NCBI GenBank assembly: GCA_031402355.1
Contig: JANNSG010000127.1
Span: forward strand, 1 to 13,962
Length of the DNA stretch: 13,962 nt
Direction of reading: 5' to 3'
Origin: JACMNW01 sp031402355
GTDB taxonomy: Bacteria > Pseudomonadota > Alphaproteobacteria > Rhodobacterales > Rhodobacteraceae
This document shows positions 13,109 through 13,962 of the stretch, one piece after another; within the stretch, counting starts at the first letter, position 1; each line of letters begins with the position of its first letter. The position numbers and the translations under genes were made by a program. The notes beneath the pieces are model-generated. The model was not told the DNA's origin, searched no databases, and saw only the letters and a program-made list of their open reading frames with translations.

Positions 13109-13962
13109 ATGTCCGACGCCGAGATTAACAAAGCCGCCTATGATGCTGATTCCATCAAGGTTCTCAGGGGCTTAGAGGCGGTTCGCAAACGTCCCGGCAT
13201 GTATATCGGCGATACCGATGATGGGTCGGGTTTGCACCACATGGTGTATGAGGTTGTCGATAACGGCATTGACGAGGCGTTGGCTGGCCATGCCACGGCA
13301 GTGACGGTGAAAATCCACTCCGACAACTCGGTTTCCGTGCGCGACAATGGCCGTGGTATCCCGGTGGATATCCACGCCGAAGAAGGCGTGTCGGCCGCCG
13401 AAGTGATCATGACGCAGCTGCATGCGGGCGGTAAATTCAACAACACCGACGATTCCGGCAACGCCTACAAAGTGTCGGGCGGGCTGCATGGCGTGGGCGT
13501 GTCGGTGGTCAACGCGCTGTCAGAATGGCTGGAACTGCGCGTCTGGCGCAATGACACCGAATACCGCGCTCGGTTTGAACATGGCGATTGCACCGTGCAT
13601 GTCTACCCTGTTGGCCCGGCGCCGGGGGAGCGTGGCACCGAAGTGCGGTTTCTGGCCTCGGCCAAAACCAATATCGAGCAAGGGACGTTTTCCAACCTCG
13701 ATTACAGCTTCAAGACGTTGGAAAACCGCCTTCGCGAACTGGCGTTCCTGAATTCCGGCGTCCGCATAATCATCGAAGACGAACGTCCCGCCGAACCGCT
13801 GCGATCTGACCTGTTTTACGAAGGTGGCGTGCGGGAATATGTGAAATACCTTGACCGGTCTAAATCCTCTATCCTAGCCGAGCCGATTTACATGATTGGC
13901 GAGCGTAACGGCATGACCGTCGAAGTCGCGATGTGGTGGAACGACAGCTACAATGAAATGGT
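13109..13962 (+). CDS. gyrB: DNA gyrase subunit B, 3' end outside window
   Basis: GyrB is the ATPase subunit of DNA gyrase, which introduces negative supercoils. The frame starts at ATG 13109 and runs uninterrupted to the window edge: 284 full codons, a little over a third of a usual GyrB of about 800 residues. The GHKL ATPase motifs are intact: EVVDNGIDEAL (Glu48 general base, Asn52 Mg-binding, by analogy to E. coli Glu42 and Asn46), RDNGRGIPV (Asp79) and the ATP-lid segment SGGLHGVGVSVVNALS. The visible part covers the ATPase domain and the start of the transducer domain. AAGGG (13094-13098) is a weak Shine-Dalgarno sequence. It has its own promoter 81 bases or less after the exporter gene. 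Confidence 0.97.
   Translation, partial: MSDAEINKAAYDADSIKVLRGLEAVRKRPGMYIGDTDDGSGLHHMVYEVVDNGIDEALAGHATAVTVKIHSDNSVSVRDNGRGIPVDIHAEEGVSAAEVIMTQLHAGGKFNNTDDSGNAYKVSGGLHGVGVSVVNALSEWLELRVWRNDTEYRARFEHGDCTVHVYPVGPAPGERGTEVRFLASAKTNIEQGTFSNLDYSFKTLENRLRELAFLNSGVRIIIEDERPAEPLRSDLFYEGGVREYVKYLDRSKSSILAEPIYMIGERNGMTVEVAMWWNDSYNEM

Overview
The window looks like chromosomal DNA of an alphaproteobacterium of the order Rhodobacterales (Roseobacter/Rhodobacter type). This rests on moderately high G+C, the protein sequence style, and the run mutM - enoyl-CoA hydratase - rpsT - dnaA - dnaN - recF - gyrB with a divergent ubiE-ubiB pair. I recognise that order from the group but could not check it by search. 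Almost every base is assigned to a conserved housekeeping gene, and the window ends cut through fliK (left) and gyrB (right).

Left part (1-2350, + strand): the end of a flagellar hook-length control gene (fliK) and the hook-cap gene flgD. They meet, with no spacer, the 3' end of the minus-strand ubiE-ubiB operon (2351-4634), which serves ubiquinone biosynthesis. A 162-bp divergent region separates ubiE from mutM.

Middle part (4797-6923, + strand): mutM (DNA glycosylase for 8-oxoguanine), an enoyl-CoA hydratase and rpsT (ribosomal protein S20). rpsT has a near-consensus sigma-70 promoter and a clear intrinsic terminator. A gap of about 530 bp then precedes dnaA. It holds no convincing gene and no recognisable DnaA-box cluster, but does hold a compact set of nested inverted repeats at 7145-7183.

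Right part (7392-13962): the replication and repair core dnaA, dnaN, recF and gyrB, with two accessory genes inserted. A minus-strand six-Asp-box (BNR) beta-propeller gene sits between dnaA and dnaN and overlaps the end of dnaA by 4 bases. A LysE/RhtB-type exporter is ATGA-coupled to recF. dnaN and recF are separated by a GC-rich multi-hairpin element, and gyrB has its own strong promoter.

I found no phage, insertion sequence, CRISPR, tRNA or rRNA. The least ordinary items are the antisense beta-propeller gene with its His/Asp-rich insert and palindromic upstream region, the structured dnaA leader, and the dnaN-recF hairpin element. Nothing here clearly amounts to a previously undescribed system.
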